Positions 36,101 to 45,372 of a DNA stretch of 64,000 bases are shown piece by piece. The notes under the pieces were generated by a model. It was given only the letters and a program-made list of their open reading frames with translations, did no database searches and was not told the origin of the DNA. The stretch comes from Planctomycetota bacterium (GTDB lineage Bacteria > Planctomycetota > UBA8108 > UBA1146), in assembly GCA_016776905.1 (NCBI GenBank), contig JADHSM010000004.1, positions 1-64,000 on the forward strand, in the 5' to 3' direction. The position numbers and the translations under genes are program-made. Each line of letters opens with the position of its first letter. The first letter of the stretch is position 1.

Positions 36101-37838
36101 TCCGGTGCAAGGACTGTCGTGTCAGGTCACAGGAGTCACCGCCGCGATTTCCTGGACCAACGGAGATACCTACGACAACGTCCAAGTTCGCAGGAATGGG
36201 CTACTGATCGCGACACTGGCGGGAGCAGCCACCACTTTCCAGGATCAACCTGGTTCGGGTAGTCACCAGTGGTCCATTCTCGGTGTTTTACAATCAGTCA
36301 GTTCTTCAGAAGTTGTATGCAATGGAACGGTAGTTCCATTAGCACCTTCAAATCTGGTTTGTTCCACTTCCGGAGCCAATGTCGATCTTTCATGGTCAAA
36401 CCCTCAAAGCTATTCTTCTTTGATTGTTTCAAGAGATGGATTGGATGTCGCAACCCTCTCTGGAGTTTCCACTACTTACGGTGAGAACCCTGGCCCGGGC
36501 AGTTTCAGTTATTCGATTCGTGCTATAGCGGGTGGTGTCGAAAGTACCTCTGTGAGTTGTGGAGTGATTCGTAATCCTCAAAGTGTCTCGAATCTGGATT
36601 GCCAATTTTCAGGGAGTACTGCTACTTTGATTTGGAGTCCCGAAGCTGGATTGACCTCGATCCTTGTTGAACGCAATGGTTCTTTAATCGGAACGCTTGC
36701 TGGGGATGCCAGCTTCTATCAAGAGAATAGCCCTCCATCAGGGCAAGTGTTGTACTCGATAACTCCCATAGCAGGAACTCTCTCTGGTGCAGCAACGGAT
36801 TGTTCCATCAGTGTTCCACCGGGACCCGTAATAAACTTAGTTTGTTCAAGCCCGGCTGATTTCTCTGCTCAACTGAACTGGAGTGCTCCAGCTAATTTGA
36901 CCTCAATAGAGGTCAGAAGAAATGGCACTTTGCTTTCCACATTACCCGGATCAGAGGTGTCGTTCACGGATTCCACTGCGCCAGGAGGCGTTCAGAGTTA
37001 TTCCCTGACCACGATAACAGCTGGGGTTCAGGGTGGATCCACCTCATGTCTTGTCGACGTCACGGTCCCTTCAGCGCCAGTATGCAGCTTCAGTGCGGAT
37101 GTGACGTCAGGAACCTCTCCGTTGCAGGTTCAGTTCACGGATGGAAGTACAGGTCTTGTCTCGTCCTGGGAATGGGACTTTGGAGATGGGATCACTTCGA
37201 ATCAGCAGAATCCCCAGCACGTGTTCAACGCACCTTCGGTTTATTCAGTATCTTTGACCGTCACGGGCCCGGGCGGATCTGATTCAGCATTGTTGAATAT
37301 TACAGTGACGGAACCTGCTCCGGTCGCGGGATTTAGTGCGAATGTTGTTTCGGGGATAGCACCATTGATCGTTCAGTTTTCTGACTTGAGCACCGGCAAC
37401 ATCAATTCTCGTAGTTGGACCTTCGGTGATAGTAATACTTCGACGATTCAAAACCCCGAGCATACCTACGTGGCACCAGGGATATATTCCGTTAGCCTCT
37501 CGGTAGTCGGTCCAGGTGGTAGCGATACATCGACGCAGACAGGGTTTATAGAAGTGTTGGCTGCGCCTGAGTTTGTTAGAGGAGATGCGAATGGAGATGG
37601 TAGATCCGATATTTCGGATGCGATCCAGATTCTAGAGTTCATGTTCTTCACTGGAGTCGCGTCCTGCGAGTCTGCCCTCGATCTCGATGACGACGGTACG
37701 GTAGGTATCGCAGATGCGATTGGGAAGCTGACCCAGATTTTCCAGGGAACTCTCACTCCGACTGCACCATATCCGGATTGTGGTTCCGATCCCACTTCCG
37801 ATGGATTGACCTGCTCGAGTCAGTCCACTTGCCCTTAA
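33129..37838 (+). CDS. Secreted subtilisin-family protease with seven Cys-paired modules, two PKD domains and a dockerin-like tail
   Basis: Giant extracellular S8 peptidase of 1569 aa. ATG 33129 has GGGAG 5 nt upstream and opens a signal peptide ending near VWAQ; an ATG at 33096 lacks a site. The catalytic triad is complete: Asp254 (IIDEGVD), His294 (SHGTGCAG) and Ser470 (NGTSSATP). Then come: one module of about 80 residues of the form NLxC...LSW...RNG..ATL.G...C, a roughly 200-residue mixed alpha/beta insertion (RIWVMLGMYPNN, YMEGGDTWFF), six more such modules, two PKD domains (WEWDFGDG, RSWTFGDS), and a dockerin-like module (VRGDANGDGRSDISDAI, then DDDGTVGIADAI) with tail GSDPTSDGLTC. The N-terminal 200 residues are propeptide-like. 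The gene ends before a strong terminator. Confidence 0.93.
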   Translation: MTATGLKYYAAIILSVFISSGVWAQIPFESSGTPSTMSYYWGDQRVKLTVNPGQFALYIPPSSEDDAPVKLNRLLESQGIVLAEELIEETPYPGLVFIKDLNGDLFQSLSKLESGWVSPCLDYRGKLHIPTQQFLVSLTSYESSVYQRFVDNSGLRLIREFSSTKPLFLVETNHAPIDFESALEEISSIEGVASVSPNFIMHLKGMAAPNDPGYSSQWHLNNTGQQGTLGVDIEAESAWGIATGGANVVIAIIDEGVDVNHEDLAPNIVAGHDSVTIQASPGGIPGNCDVNDSHGTGCAGLAAARGNNGIGISGVAWNAQIQPVRLGFGNHWTQNDWIIDSLTWSTDNGADILSNSWGGGAPSTAESNTMDYALSVGRNGLGCLLVFASGNESAGVSFPAAYSQTVAVGASSPCDEIKSISSCDGENFWGSNTGPQQSVVAPGVLMVTTDITGPSGMVNGDYTSSFNGTSSATPVVAGALAVILSHDPTLSAATAVDILQIAADDQVGPTGQDGPGFDDNFGHGRLNLANMLALMGGPASPTNLACSETGAGVQISWTPGETYDQVVVRRDGVLLSTLGGNATGFLDVNTPAGQHTWEIQGFVGGTPSLSVNCSLFLIGNAKDLIWSPGTGTVNSGLNFGNDLVQTGREAILTSNLSAFQDLDVFDRIWVMLGMYPNNHQISEAESASLVTFLTNGVGGKAIYMEGGDTWFFDPQRPIHAQFGITATSDGASVDDLATVTGFATTGCDLSGLSLTYTGENSWVDRISANVGSAVVQSNETPAYDVAIYRENGGQLTLGVSYENGGLVDGTGTRLQLVEALLACMGGTLIAPTDLACLPSGSSVTLSWTNAGNWDSIEVVTDGGTPLVLPASATTTTINGLGIGSHTFEVSSIIGTEVSIPAACSIGIAPDGPANMSCTPLGSNVQLSWSNPVAYDSMEVLRNSNVIANLVGAPTSFTDIDPGSGTHGYFVRGLLNGVDSNASSCGVFIPPNPVQGLSCQVTGVTAAISWTNGDTYDNVQVRRNGLLIATLAGAATTFQDQPGSGSHQWSILGVLQSVSSSEVVCNGTVVPLAPSNLVCSTSGANVDLSWSNPQSYSSLIVSRDGLDVATLSGVSTTYGENPGPGSFSYSIRAIAGGVESTSVSCGVIRNPQSVSNLDCQFSGSTATLIWSPEAGLTSILVERNGSLIGTLAGDASFYQENSPPSGQVLYSITPIAGTLSGAATDCSISVPPGPVINLVCSSPADFSAQLNWSAPANLTSIEVRRNGTLLSTLPGSEVSFTDSTAPGGVQSYSLTTITAGVQGGSTSCLVDVTVPSAPVCSFSADVTSGTSPLQVQFTDGSTGLVSSWEWDFGDGITSNQQNPQHVFNAPSVYSVSLTVTGPGGSDSALLNITVTEPAPVAGFSANVVSGIAPLIVQFSDLSTGNINSRSWTFGDSNTSTIQNPEHTYVAPGIYSVSLSVVGPGGSDTSTQTGFIEVLAAPEFVRGDANGDGRSDISDAIQILEFMFFTGVASCESALDLDDDGTVGIADAIGKLTQIFQGTLTPTAPYPDCGSDPTSDGLTCSSQSTCP

Positions 37839-37868
37839 TCTAACTAGAGTAGTTTGATGCAATTTGAT

Positions 37869-37904
37869 CCTGCGAAAGACTGAGTTCTTTCGCAGGTTTT
37901 TTTT
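37869..37904 (+). terminator. Rho-independent terminator of the subtilase gene
   Basis: A perfect 11-bp stem CCTGCGAAAGA / TCTTTCGCAGG with a 6-nt loop, followed by eight T. It begins 30 bp after the subtilase stop. On the opposite strand there is no T-run, so it acts mainly in the plus direction. Confidence 0.92.
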
Positions 37905-37970
37905 GTTCTGGAAAATGGGCTTCTATTTTGTGGTTAAAGAACCTGCAATAAATAATGGAGAAGGACTGAA

Positions 37971-40190
37971 TCAAATACAGTTCAAGGAGTCCAGGGTCGG
38001 ATCATCTCCGGGGGTTGGATAGGGCAGGGGAGGCAAGGGGCCATTTCCAAAGAGCAGGTCGAGTAACAATACGGGGTCAGCGATGTTGATGGATCCTGAA
38101 TCATTGCAATCAAGAGCATCTAAGCAAACGGGGGTTGTTGAACTGAAGAGGTAACCCAATACGTTGATAGCATCTGAGATCGTGAGTACAGAGTTCATGT
38201 CAGCATCGCACCGAATGAATAAAATAGGTAGGTCTACGATGCAGTCGGTCATTTCGGAGAAGATTCCAAAAGCAACGCCTCTTAATGAATATTCGACACT
38301 TCCAGATCCGGCAGGAGTATCAATGAATGAGGTCTCCGTTCCTGCCAAGGTAGCAATCGGAATTCCATCCCGTATGACTTGAATCCAGTCGTAGGTCATT
38401 CCGTTTTCCCATGTGAGACTAACGTCTTGATTATTATGGACGCACTCCAGATTGAATATCGAAGCGGCGAGACTGGGAAACTGGAAATCTTGAGAAAGAT
38501 CAGAGTCGATCGAAACATTCGGAATCACTTTACTCTGTAAACCAGTGCCAGCAGGTGCTGAGGCAGTGAGGGTCCAAACGCCACTCCCTAAGTTGAGTTG
38601 ATAGGTACCGTCCGGATTTGAAAGAGTTGAACCCCACGGAGGAATGACGCCACTTGATACATTAGTGGCTTCTATCAAAGTGTTTGGAAGAGGTGAAGTG
38701 GCACTCCATACGATTCCACTCACATTCACTGCTGCTTCGAGGACTATGGTTCCAAGAGTTGTTGGTGCGTAGCAAGACTGGTTGTAGATGTACTTGGGCG
38801 CAAGGTTCGATCCTGCTGGTGGAGTCAGTGTAAGGTTGTAGTCATCTGCGTAGACTACAGCACTGAAATCTCCAGCTGCATTGCCATTTTCATGAAGCGT
38901 ATCGTAGAGTTGCCCATTAACAGTCCTGTAGAATTCAACGTCTACCAAAGGGATAGAAGTACCTAAGGAGTCTGTGAACGAGCCTGTGATATTAATCCCG
39001 TCCTCAAGAAGGATGGTTCCAAGGTTGATTGGACTCGAGGACGGTAGATCAATACTCACTCGTTTTGAAATGCGTGTTGGGCCAGAGAGTGGGGGATCCA
39101 CCTCAAGAGTCACTAGCCCTGCTGGCAGCAGAAGATCGAACTCACCTGCTGCATTTGTAATATCTGAGCTGAGGTAGATTGGAGTTGTTGTTGTCGTGTA
39201 TTCGGCATCGAACATCGCTCCCAGGATTGGAGTACCTGCGGAAGAGACGACTGTCCCTAACAGGTGATACCCCAATGGAACGACCACTGTGCCCATGTCG
39301 ATATTCGAGTTTACGATCAAATCATTAACTACGTGTGTGACTCGTTCTTCACCAGCAATCGGGGATACCAAGCGATGGCGAATCTCCCAAGTACCTTGCG
39401 GTACTAAAACGTTAAACACGCCAGAAGCGTTGGTGTCATCATTGAACAAATCTATGCCTGCCCCAGATAGGTCATATACGTTCATATCGATACCCGGTAG
39501 AGCAACACCGTTTTCATCGACAACCAAGCCCGTAAGTGTGTGTGCTAAATCCATAGTGACGACTCCGGTGTCGGTATTACCGAAGAGCAATCCAAGGTCT
39601 ATTTCGTTTGGAAATACAGTTGGATTCAATGCTGTATCACTGAATGTGATCCTGTATTCATCGATGATTGCCGGGATTGCGACTGAGAAAAATCCCTGAG
39701 GATTTGTCACATCTCCGATGAGATCGAGCCAGCCGGATTGGTCGCTTCTGATATCAATATCGATTCCCGACATTGCCAAGCCATCAGAGTTGACGACTTG
39801 CCCACTGAGTAGCCAGCCATTGGCCAATGCCACAGTTCCAATATCCAAATTGCCATTCAGCGAAATGGTCATTTCTTGACTCAAGTGAGCAGAGGTGGGT
39901 TCAAATTGAAGGATGTATTCCCCAGTGGCAATGTTGCTGAGGACTGTTGCAGAAAAGACCCCATTCAGATCCGTGGAGTCTCCTGTCAGCGAGATGGCGA
40001 GCGCGGGATTGAGAGGATCAACGAGATCGATGTCCACCGCAGGGATTGGGCCTCCTGCAGCGTCAGTCACAGTTCCGGTAATTACCCACGTTTGAGCGTG
40101 TAATGTTGACAAATCCGCTGTGTAAAGAACGGCTAGGATTGTGAACACATAGAACCAGATTTTTGTCGAATAATACTCTTGTTGCCGCAT
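37971..40190 (-). CDS. Secreted protein with tandem carboxypeptidase-regulatory-like domains and a dockerin-like tail
   Basis: Extracellular protein of 739 aa. Start at ATG 40190, which opens a signal peptide (FYVFTILAVLYTADLSTLHAQ); in-frame starts up to 40451 would add 87 unlikely residues. About seven repeats of 75-90 residues follow, each of the CarboxypepD-regulatory/transthyretin-like type: ITGTVTDAAGGPIPAVDIDL, LSGQVVNSDGLAMSGIDIDI, LTGLVVDENGVALPGIDMNV, LLGTVVSSAGTPILGAMFDA and so on. One Cys-paired module (LECVHNNQDVSLTW ... RDGIPIATLAG) matches those in the neighbouring subtilase. The C-terminus is dockerin-like (SVLTISDAINVLGYLF, GSINIADPVLLLDLLF) with tail GDDPTLDSLNC; its first calcium loop reads DADMNSVLT and lacks the usual glycine. 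No enzyme domain: an adhesive or structural role is likely. Confidence 0.85.
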   Translation of the reverse strand: MRQQEYYSTKIWFYVFTILAVLYTADLSTLHAQTWVITGTVTDAAGGPIPAVDIDLVDPLNPALAISLTGDSTDLNGVFSATVLSNIATGEYILQFEPTSAHLSQEMTISLNGNLDIGTVALANGWLLSGQVVNSDGLAMSGIDIDIRSDQSGWLDLIGDVTNPQGFFSVAIPAIIDEYRITFSDTALNPTVFPNEIDLGLLFGNTDTGVVTMDLAHTLTGLVVDENGVALPGIDMNVYDLSGAGIDLFNDDTNASGVFNVLVPQGTWEIRHRLVSPIAGEERVTHVVNDLIVNSNIDMGTVVVPLGYHLLGTVVSSAGTPILGAMFDAEYTTTTTPIYLSSDITNAAGEFDLLLPAGLVTLEVDPPLSGPTRISKRVSIDLPSSSPINLGTILLEDGINITGSFTDSLGTSIPLVDVEFYRTVNGQLYDTLHENGNAAGDFSAVVYADDYNLTLTPPAGSNLAPKYIYNQSCYAPTTLGTIVLEAAVNVSGIVWSATSPLPNTLIEATNVSSGVIPPWGSTLSNPDGTYQLNLGSGVWTLTASAPAGTGLQSKVIPNVSIDSDLSQDFQFPSLAASIFNLECVHNNQDVSLTWENGMTYDWIQVIRDGIPIATLAGTETSFIDTPAGSGSVEYSLRGVAFGIFSEMTDCIVDLPILFIRCDADMNSVLTISDAINVLGYLFSSTTPVCLDALDCNDSGSINIADPVLLLDLLFGNGPLPPLPYPTPGDDPTLDSLNCI

Positions 40191-40496
40191 CTCGCTGAAT
40201 TCTCCTAATCGCGTTGATATTACAAACCTACAGGTAGAATTTATGACTCTGGAACATGGAGTCAGTGCCAATATTGTTACACAGAGAGATCTGGTTGTAT
40301 AGGTTGTAAAATATACAATCGGCAATAAAGTCATGTATGGGAGACCTGAATGGCCCTCATACGGTCGATAGGTTTGGAAAAATGTGTAAAAATGGAGTAG
40401 TGGAGTGATCAGACCTCTGCCGGAATGGGCAGTTGTACAATCTTGCTTCAATATCTTTTAATTTTGCCATTCATGCCCGAGAGAGGATTCTGACAC
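40191..40496. other. Divergent intergenic region
   Basis: 306 bp between the carboxypeptidase-regulatory-domain protein (minus) and the endonuclease (plus). AT-rich, with GTTGTAAAATATACAATC-type stretches near 40300-40320 that could be promoter elements, but no clear promoter pair, -24/-12 site, RNA gene or terminator. Confidence 0.45.
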
Positions 40497-42446
40497 ATGC
40501 TGTTGAAGAATTCAGGTGTTTTACTTCTCTTATTGTTGGCCCCCGTTTGTTGGGGTTTGCAAGCTCAGGCTGATCCTCCACCCGGATACTATTCGTCCGC
40601 TAGTGGACTGAATGGTGAATCTCTTCGAGTGGCTCTCCATCAAATTATCGATGACCATCAGAGAATTCCTTACACCAGTAGTGCTACAGATACATGGGAC
40701 GTTCTTGGTATCGCAGAGGAAGACCCTTCAAATCCTGCAAATGTCATCACGGTTTATCGAAATACTTCGGTGCCCTGGTCTCAACAGAATACGGCTGACG
40801 GCTGGAACCGTGAACACACTTGGCCATCCTCCTTTGGTTACACCAATGACAATGGTTGCAATTACCCATACTCAGATTTGCATCAACTGAGAGCGGCGAG
40901 CCCTTCCTATAATTCTGCGAGGGGTAACAGACCGTACGATTGGTGTGTCTCAGCGAATTGTGAATCCTTCCCTGCTTCCGGTACCGCTTTCAATAATCTC
41001 TCCAGTGGATTTGGAAGCACAGGTTCATGGGAGTCTTGGGAAGACCGTAGGGGAGATGTTGCGAGAAATATTTTGTACATGGATACGAGATATGAGGGCG
41101 GAACCCACTCTTTGACGGGTTGCACTGAACCTGATTTGAGGGTCACAGAAAATCGCAATTTGATCGTTTCAAATACCAATCAAAATCAAACCGTTGCGCA
41201 TATGGGAATACTGAGTGTTTTACTCGAGTGGCATGTAGAAGATCCTGTAAGCCTTCAAGAGCAAAACCGGAATGATGTCATTTTTGGATTTCAGGGAAAC
41301 CGAAATCCTTTCATCGATCACCCTGAGTTTGTGTGTCAAATTTGGTCTTGCCCCGTGACCGATACTATTCCCCCCGCTATACCAGTAGGTCTTGTTGCGG
41401 TTTCAGGGGATTGTCAATCAGTGCTTGATTGGTCAGATAATACTGAACCTGACTTTTCGAGTTACACGATCTATCGATCGCTCTCTCCTGCAGGGCCCTT
41501 TGGAGCATTAGCGACCTCGTCTCTCAGTGCGTTTACGGATACCGTTGTCGATGGTGGAACGACTTATCACTATCAGGTCACAGCGACTGATTTCTCTGGA
41601 AATCAGAGTGCTGCAGGATCGACGGCTTCTGCGACTCCGACAGTGGGGACTGGTTGTGGTGGACCTCCGCCCGATCCAGGATCGATCAATCTGGTCATAT
41701 CGGAACTGATGCCAAACCCACAAGCTTCTAGCGATGCCACTGGAGAGTGGTTTGAGATTTTCAACCGCGGAACGGCCTCTGTAGATCTCGCAGGGTGGAC
41801 GGTAAAAGACAACGATACTGACCTTCATGTGATCAGCTCTCCAGGAGGGTTAGTCATCGCTCCCCTTCAGTTTTTGGTGTTGGCGCGGTCCGGTGACTCT
41901 ACCGTCAATGGGGGCATCATTCCTGATTACGTCTACAGCTCTCTGATACTTGCAAATAGTGCGGATGAAGTTGTTCTGTTGGACCCTCAAGGAGTGGAAC
42001 ACACTCGAGTCAACTACACGTCTGGAACATTTCCTTATGCTGCAGGACTCAGTTGTGAAATCAGTGATTTACTGGCAGTGAATCCTGGTGATCCAACGGT
42101 TTGGGTGGCCGCTCAGCAAGTTTTCGGAACGGGTGACCTTGGAAGCCCAGGAAATGAGGGATCTGCAACCCTTCCGTCTCCTCCTTCCACAAATGATTTC
42201 CTGAGAGGTGATCCCAATCAGGATGGCACTGTGGATATTAGTGATCCTATTCTGACTCTGGATTTCCTATTCGGATCGACGTCTGCATTGCCATGTCCTG
42301 ACGCTGCAGATTCAAATGATGATGGCGGCGTCGATATTTCGGATGCCATCTTCTTGTTGCAATATTTATTCGAGGGCTCCGTCACTATCCCTGAACCTAC
42401 CGCTGCTCCCGGCCCAGACCCGACCGCTGACGGACTGGGCTGCTAA
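40497..42446 (+). CDS. Secreted endonuclease I with FN3, lamin-tail and dockerin-like domains
   Basis: Extracellular nuclease of 649 aa. Signal peptide MLLKNSGVLLLLLLAPVCWG. The catalytic domain (about 30-285) is of the endonuclease I (EndA/Bsn) family with the His-Me motif NREHTWP (His107), SDLHQLR and NRNPFIDHPEF at its end. An FN3-like domain follows (AIPVGLVAVSGDCQSVLDW), then a lamin-tail domain (ISELMPNPQASSDATGEWFE, STVNGGIIPDYVYSS), a linker, and a dockerin-like module (LRGDPNQDGTVDISDPI, NDDGGVDISDAI) with tail GPDPTADGLGC. It probably degrades extracellular DNA non-specifically while attached through its C-terminal domains. Its last 50 nt overlap the end of the convergent VWA gene. 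Confidence 0.92.
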   Translation: MLLKNSGVLLLLLLAPVCWGLQAQADPPPGYYSSASGLNGESLRVALHQIIDDHQRIPYTSSATDTWDVLGIAEEDPSNPANVITVYRNTSVPWSQQNTADGWNREHTWPSSFGYTNDNGCNYPYSDLHQLRAASPSYNSARGNRPYDWCVSANCESFPASGTAFNNLSSGFGSTGSWESWEDRRGDVARNILYMDTRYEGGTHSLTGCTEPDLRVTENRNLIVSNTNQNQTVAHMGILSVLLEWHVEDPVSLQEQNRNDVIFGFQGNRNPFIDHPEFVCQIWSCPVTDTIPPAIPVGLVAVSGDCQSVLDWSDNTEPDFSSYTIYRSLSPAGPFGALATSSLSAFTDTVVDGGTTYHYQVTATDFSGNQSAAGSTASATPTVGTGCGGPPPDPGSINLVISELMPNPQASSDATGEWFEIFNRGTASVDLAGWTVKDNDTDLHVISSPGGLVIAPLQFLVLARSGDSTVNGGIIPDYVYSSLILANSADEVVLLDPQGVEHTRVNYTSGTFPYAAGLSCEISDLLAVNPGDPTVWVAAQQVFGTGDLGSPGNEGSATLPSPPSTNDFLRGDPNQDGTVDISDPILTLDFLFGSTSALPCPDAADSNDDGGVDISDAIFLLQYLFEGSVTIPEPTAAPGPDPTADGLGC

Positions 42447-45372
42447 TCAGTATGATCGCCGCAAGGAAAAGCAGGAAACTGTGGGGCTGAAACCCCATGG
42501 CTTGCTTTCCCTTTGGAGGTAGATCTACCCATTTCATGAGTGCGAGATTTTCCAAAGAAGATTCACTCACGACAAATGATCTTTCAGAATCTATAGGAGA
42601 TTGCTGATAGATCACGGGGTCCAAAATATGATCTGGAATTTCACCCTTGAACATTGTTGAGCCGGGTTCGGCACTGAGCAGAAGAGATTGGTCGCTCAAT
42701 GTCGAAGAATCAAATCCTTGCTCCATTTCGAGGCCATCCCCGGGTCGTCTTTCCAGCATGAAGACACGTTTTCCTGAAGCGGACTGGGTCAAGGCCCCTT
42801 GGCGCAGTGAGGTCGAATTTCTCTCCAGTGCTGACACCAGTAGTTCCCTCAGGCGTGCTTTGATACGGGGTCCTGAAGATCCCAAACGTAGAGGATCGAG
42901 GCCTGACCACCATGTCACCGCCAATCCCAGTTCGACACGTTGAAGGGTGAGTAGAGGTCTTCTCTGTGCATCTGTCCAAACGAGTTCTGCGGTGCCAATG
43001 CGAGCTGTCGAGTCTGGAGTGAGGCTCTGGTATGGGATTCCTACAGGATCGGTGTAACCCGACAAGAAGACGGAGCTTAAATCTTGGATCAGTGGCGAGG
43101 TTGTTTTCTTCCAGCCTGCTGGATTCTCTTCTAATAGAGTCTTCAAAATTTCTTGTGCTTCTTTAGGGTTAGCGGCCTTTTGCCAGCGACCTCCAGAGGC
43201 ACGGGTCAGTTGCGAAACAACTGAAGTATCGGTTTTCTTTCCTACAAGAAGAACTTCGAGTTCCACTTCAGCAAGTGCTAAATCTTTTCCTAAGTCGCTC
43301 CACCGATCGGGTGTTGTTTTTCCATCGGTGATAAGCACAACTCTTCTTTGTCCGGAATGATTTTTGAGAACCGGAAGAACTTTTCGAATGGCCTTACCGA
43401 GGTGGGTTCCGCCGCCAGAACGAATCAACTCTGGGATTTTCTCCAGCGTGTTGGAGGTGATGGAGGTTCCCGGCTCTAGAATCCAGGACAACTCATCTCT
43501 GAATCCTGCGAGCCCCCAGCGTGTATTGCCATCTCCTGACTCGAGAAGAATCAGAGTAGATTCCAACAAAGTCGTGGCTGCTGATCCCAATAGACTTCCT
43601 GAGAGATCGATGAGTAATAAACCCATATCGAGATCTCCCTCTGGGGGAGGTTCCGGCAGGTTTACACCTAGAATGTTACTGAGTGAATTTCTCGTCTCTT
43701 CATCTTCGCAACCGGGTGATCCCACACTGGCGAACAAGATCCCCCCTGATCGAACCCATCTATCGATCTCTTCGATTCTTTCCGAGGAGAGTTCTTGGCC
43801 TTGCCAAGCATAGAGTCCTCCCAGTGGCGGGGTCGGTAACGAAATCGTCGACGATTTAAAAGTGGGTTCTTCAAAGAGTTGGCTCAGTCCATCAGAAGTT
43901 TTCTCTGCGATAGAGACCGGAAAGGAAGGAAGAACCAGCAAAGGAGCCTCGACGCCCTGCGAATCGATGATCGTCCAAAGCCCTGAAAATTCAGGTGTGA
44001 GTGGAAGGGTGAGGGGCGAGATCGATCCGCGTGGATTCTTTTGTGTCCAACCGGAAACATCAGAGTCTTGGAGGTGGACGATGTGAATCACTTCTCCGGG
44101 TCGGCATGAGTTCTTCGAGAGGCTCCACTGGGGTGTTTGTTGTCCCGAGAATTTCCAACCCATTCCTCTGGTCTTCAGCGCCTCGAAGAATTCTGGAGGC
44201 GGGGCGACTTCTTGACGAGGAATTTGAATTACGGATCCGGCTGGAAGACTCTTCGCCCAGAGGACATAAGAGGATGTCTGGGAAGTTTTCTCCGGAAGTC
44301 GGTATTCATGTTGAGTGAGACTGCCGAGTAATGCGATGAAGAGCACAGCGGCACTCCAATTTGATCCTGACCCGAGAAGTACCGGGAGTAGAACCAAGAG
44401 AATGCTTGTGAAAAGGAAGGGGAGGTGGAGCCCGGCCCAAGTCTGTGAATCGATGCGAGATCGAGAAGCCTCTCCAAGTTCGATCAGCATCCTCGTCAGC
44501 AAGAGCGGCCAATCAGATCTTTCAGATAGATCCCCACCTGTTGGAGAGAATCCCCATAGAAACCCATCTGCAGTACGGGTGACCAGGGCCTCTCCCTTGG
44601 ATCCCGTGAGGATGGGTGTCCCTGTCGCTGTTTGGTAACTGGAAGAAATAGTCCATTGTTCAGGCTGAAGACCCCTCAGCAGGGGATCATCTAATTTTGC
44701 AGCGCGCATGGAAGGTAGCCAAACTTCCGGTCCATCCGAGACAAAACCGACATGACGATTTCGAACAGACCTCGCTGGACCGATTTCTACTTCCGCAGTG
44801 TACCGTTGGGCGGCATCGACGCGTGTGATCCAGTTCTGTTCTTCCAATGCGGTGAGAACTTCATTCACTCCAGGCTGCTCTCCGAGTTGAAAGACTCGAA
44901 TAGGGTCAGGTCTAGGAGGAACCTTGAGTTCCAGAGAGTTGTTTGAACCCTTTAAATTGAGAAGGGTCTCCGGAGGTAATTCTAGAAATGAAATTGTCAC
45001 AGCACCTGATGCCGATGATACGTAGGTTGCATTCACAGGTGAGCCAGTATCGAGTAATGAAAGTGGGCCTTGGGGGGGAGTCTTCACGTCGAGATGGATA
45101 AATCCATTGAAGTCTCGGGACCACCCGATCTCGTTTTCCGGAAGCGGCACAACACGGGGGCCTGCTGAAAGCAGTATGAGAAAGAAACCAATACACAATG
45201 GAAGCAGTTTTGTCCGGACCTCTGTGGGTGTCGATAGACGCTTCCATATCTCCACTTGAGCCACTGGGATGGGGCTCACCTTGGATCTTTGTCGGTAACG
45301 AAGCCACCACCAGTAGAGTGCAAAAGGGAGCAAGCTTAGGAGCCAGTAAGGCTGAATCAACTCAATACTCAT
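42397..45372 (-). CDS. BatA/VWA-domain membrane protein
   Basis: Membrane protein of 991 aa, last gene of the MoxR operon. The N-terminus has the BatA-type pair of helices (LLSLLPFALYWWWLRYRQR and LLPLCIGFFLILLSAG). More helices lie near 320-345. A von Willebrand factor A domain lies at about 580-750 with an intact metal-ion site: DLSGS, the Thr in GGTHLG and LITDGKT. A short C-terminal helix (LLFLAAIILISS) follows. It is much longer than usual BatA/BatB proteins (about 330 aa), because it has an extra N-terminal half and a glutamine-amidotransferase-like stretch (GGLYAWQGQELS ... VRSGGILFAS). ATG 45372 overlaps the DUF58 gene stop (ATGA). MoxR/VWA systems are thought to mature or assemble other proteins; the client is unknown. 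Confidence 0.85.
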   Translation of the reverse strand: MSIELIQPYWLLSLLPFALYWWWLRYRQRSKVSPIPVAQVEIWKRLSTPTEVRTKLLPLCIGFFLILLSAGPRVVPLPENEIGWSRDFNGFIHLDVKTPPQGPLSLLDTGSPVNATYVSSASGAVTISFLELPPETLLNLKGSNNSLELKVPPRPDPIRVFQLGEQPGVNEVLTALEEQNWITRVDAAQRYTAEVEIGPARSVRNRHVGFVSDGPEVWLPSMRAAKLDDPLLRGLQPEQWTISSSYQTATGTPILTGSKGEALVTRTADGFLWGFSPTGGDLSERSDWPLLLTRMLIELGEASRSRIDSQTWAGLHLPFLFTSILLVLLPVLLGSGSNWSAAVLFIALLGSLTQHEYRLPEKTSQTSSYVLWAKSLPAGSVIQIPRQEVAPPPEFFEALKTRGMGWKFSGQQTPQWSLSKNSCRPGEVIHIVHLQDSDVSGWTQKNPRGSISPLTLPLTPEFSGLWTIIDSQGVEAPLLVLPSFPVSIAEKTSDGLSQLFEEPTFKSSTISLPTPPLGGLYAWQGQELSSERIEEIDRWVRSGGILFASVGSPGCEDEETRNSLSNILGVNLPEPPPEGDLDMGLLLIDLSGSLLGSAATTLLESTLILLESGDGNTRWGLAGFRDELSWILEPGTSITSNTLEKIPELIRSGGGTHLGKAIRKVLPVLKNHSGQRRVVLITDGKTTPDRWSDLGKDLALAEVELEVLLVGKKTDTSVVSQLTRASGGRWQKAANPKEAQEILKTLLEENPAGWKKTTSPLIQDLSSVFLSGYTDPVGIPYQSLTPDSTARIGTAELVWTDAQRRPLLTLQRVELGLAVTWWSGLDPLRLGSSGPRIKARLRELLVSALERNSTSLRQGALTQSASGKRVFMLERRPGDGLEMEQGFDSSTLSDQSLLLSAEPGSTMFKGEIPDHILDPVIYQQSPIDSERSFVVSESSLENLALMKWVDLPPKGKQAMGFQPHSFLLFLAAIILISSPVRQRSGLGREQR

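Noticed and set aside
40191-40451. 87-residue N-terminal extension of the carboxypeptidase-regulatory-domain protein
   Set aside because: It would place the signal peptide in the middle of the protein. ATG 40190 puts it at the N-terminus.
40440-40465. GGGCAG...CTTGC as a sigma-54 promoter for the endonuclease gene
   Set aside because: The distance between GG and GC is wrong by several bases.
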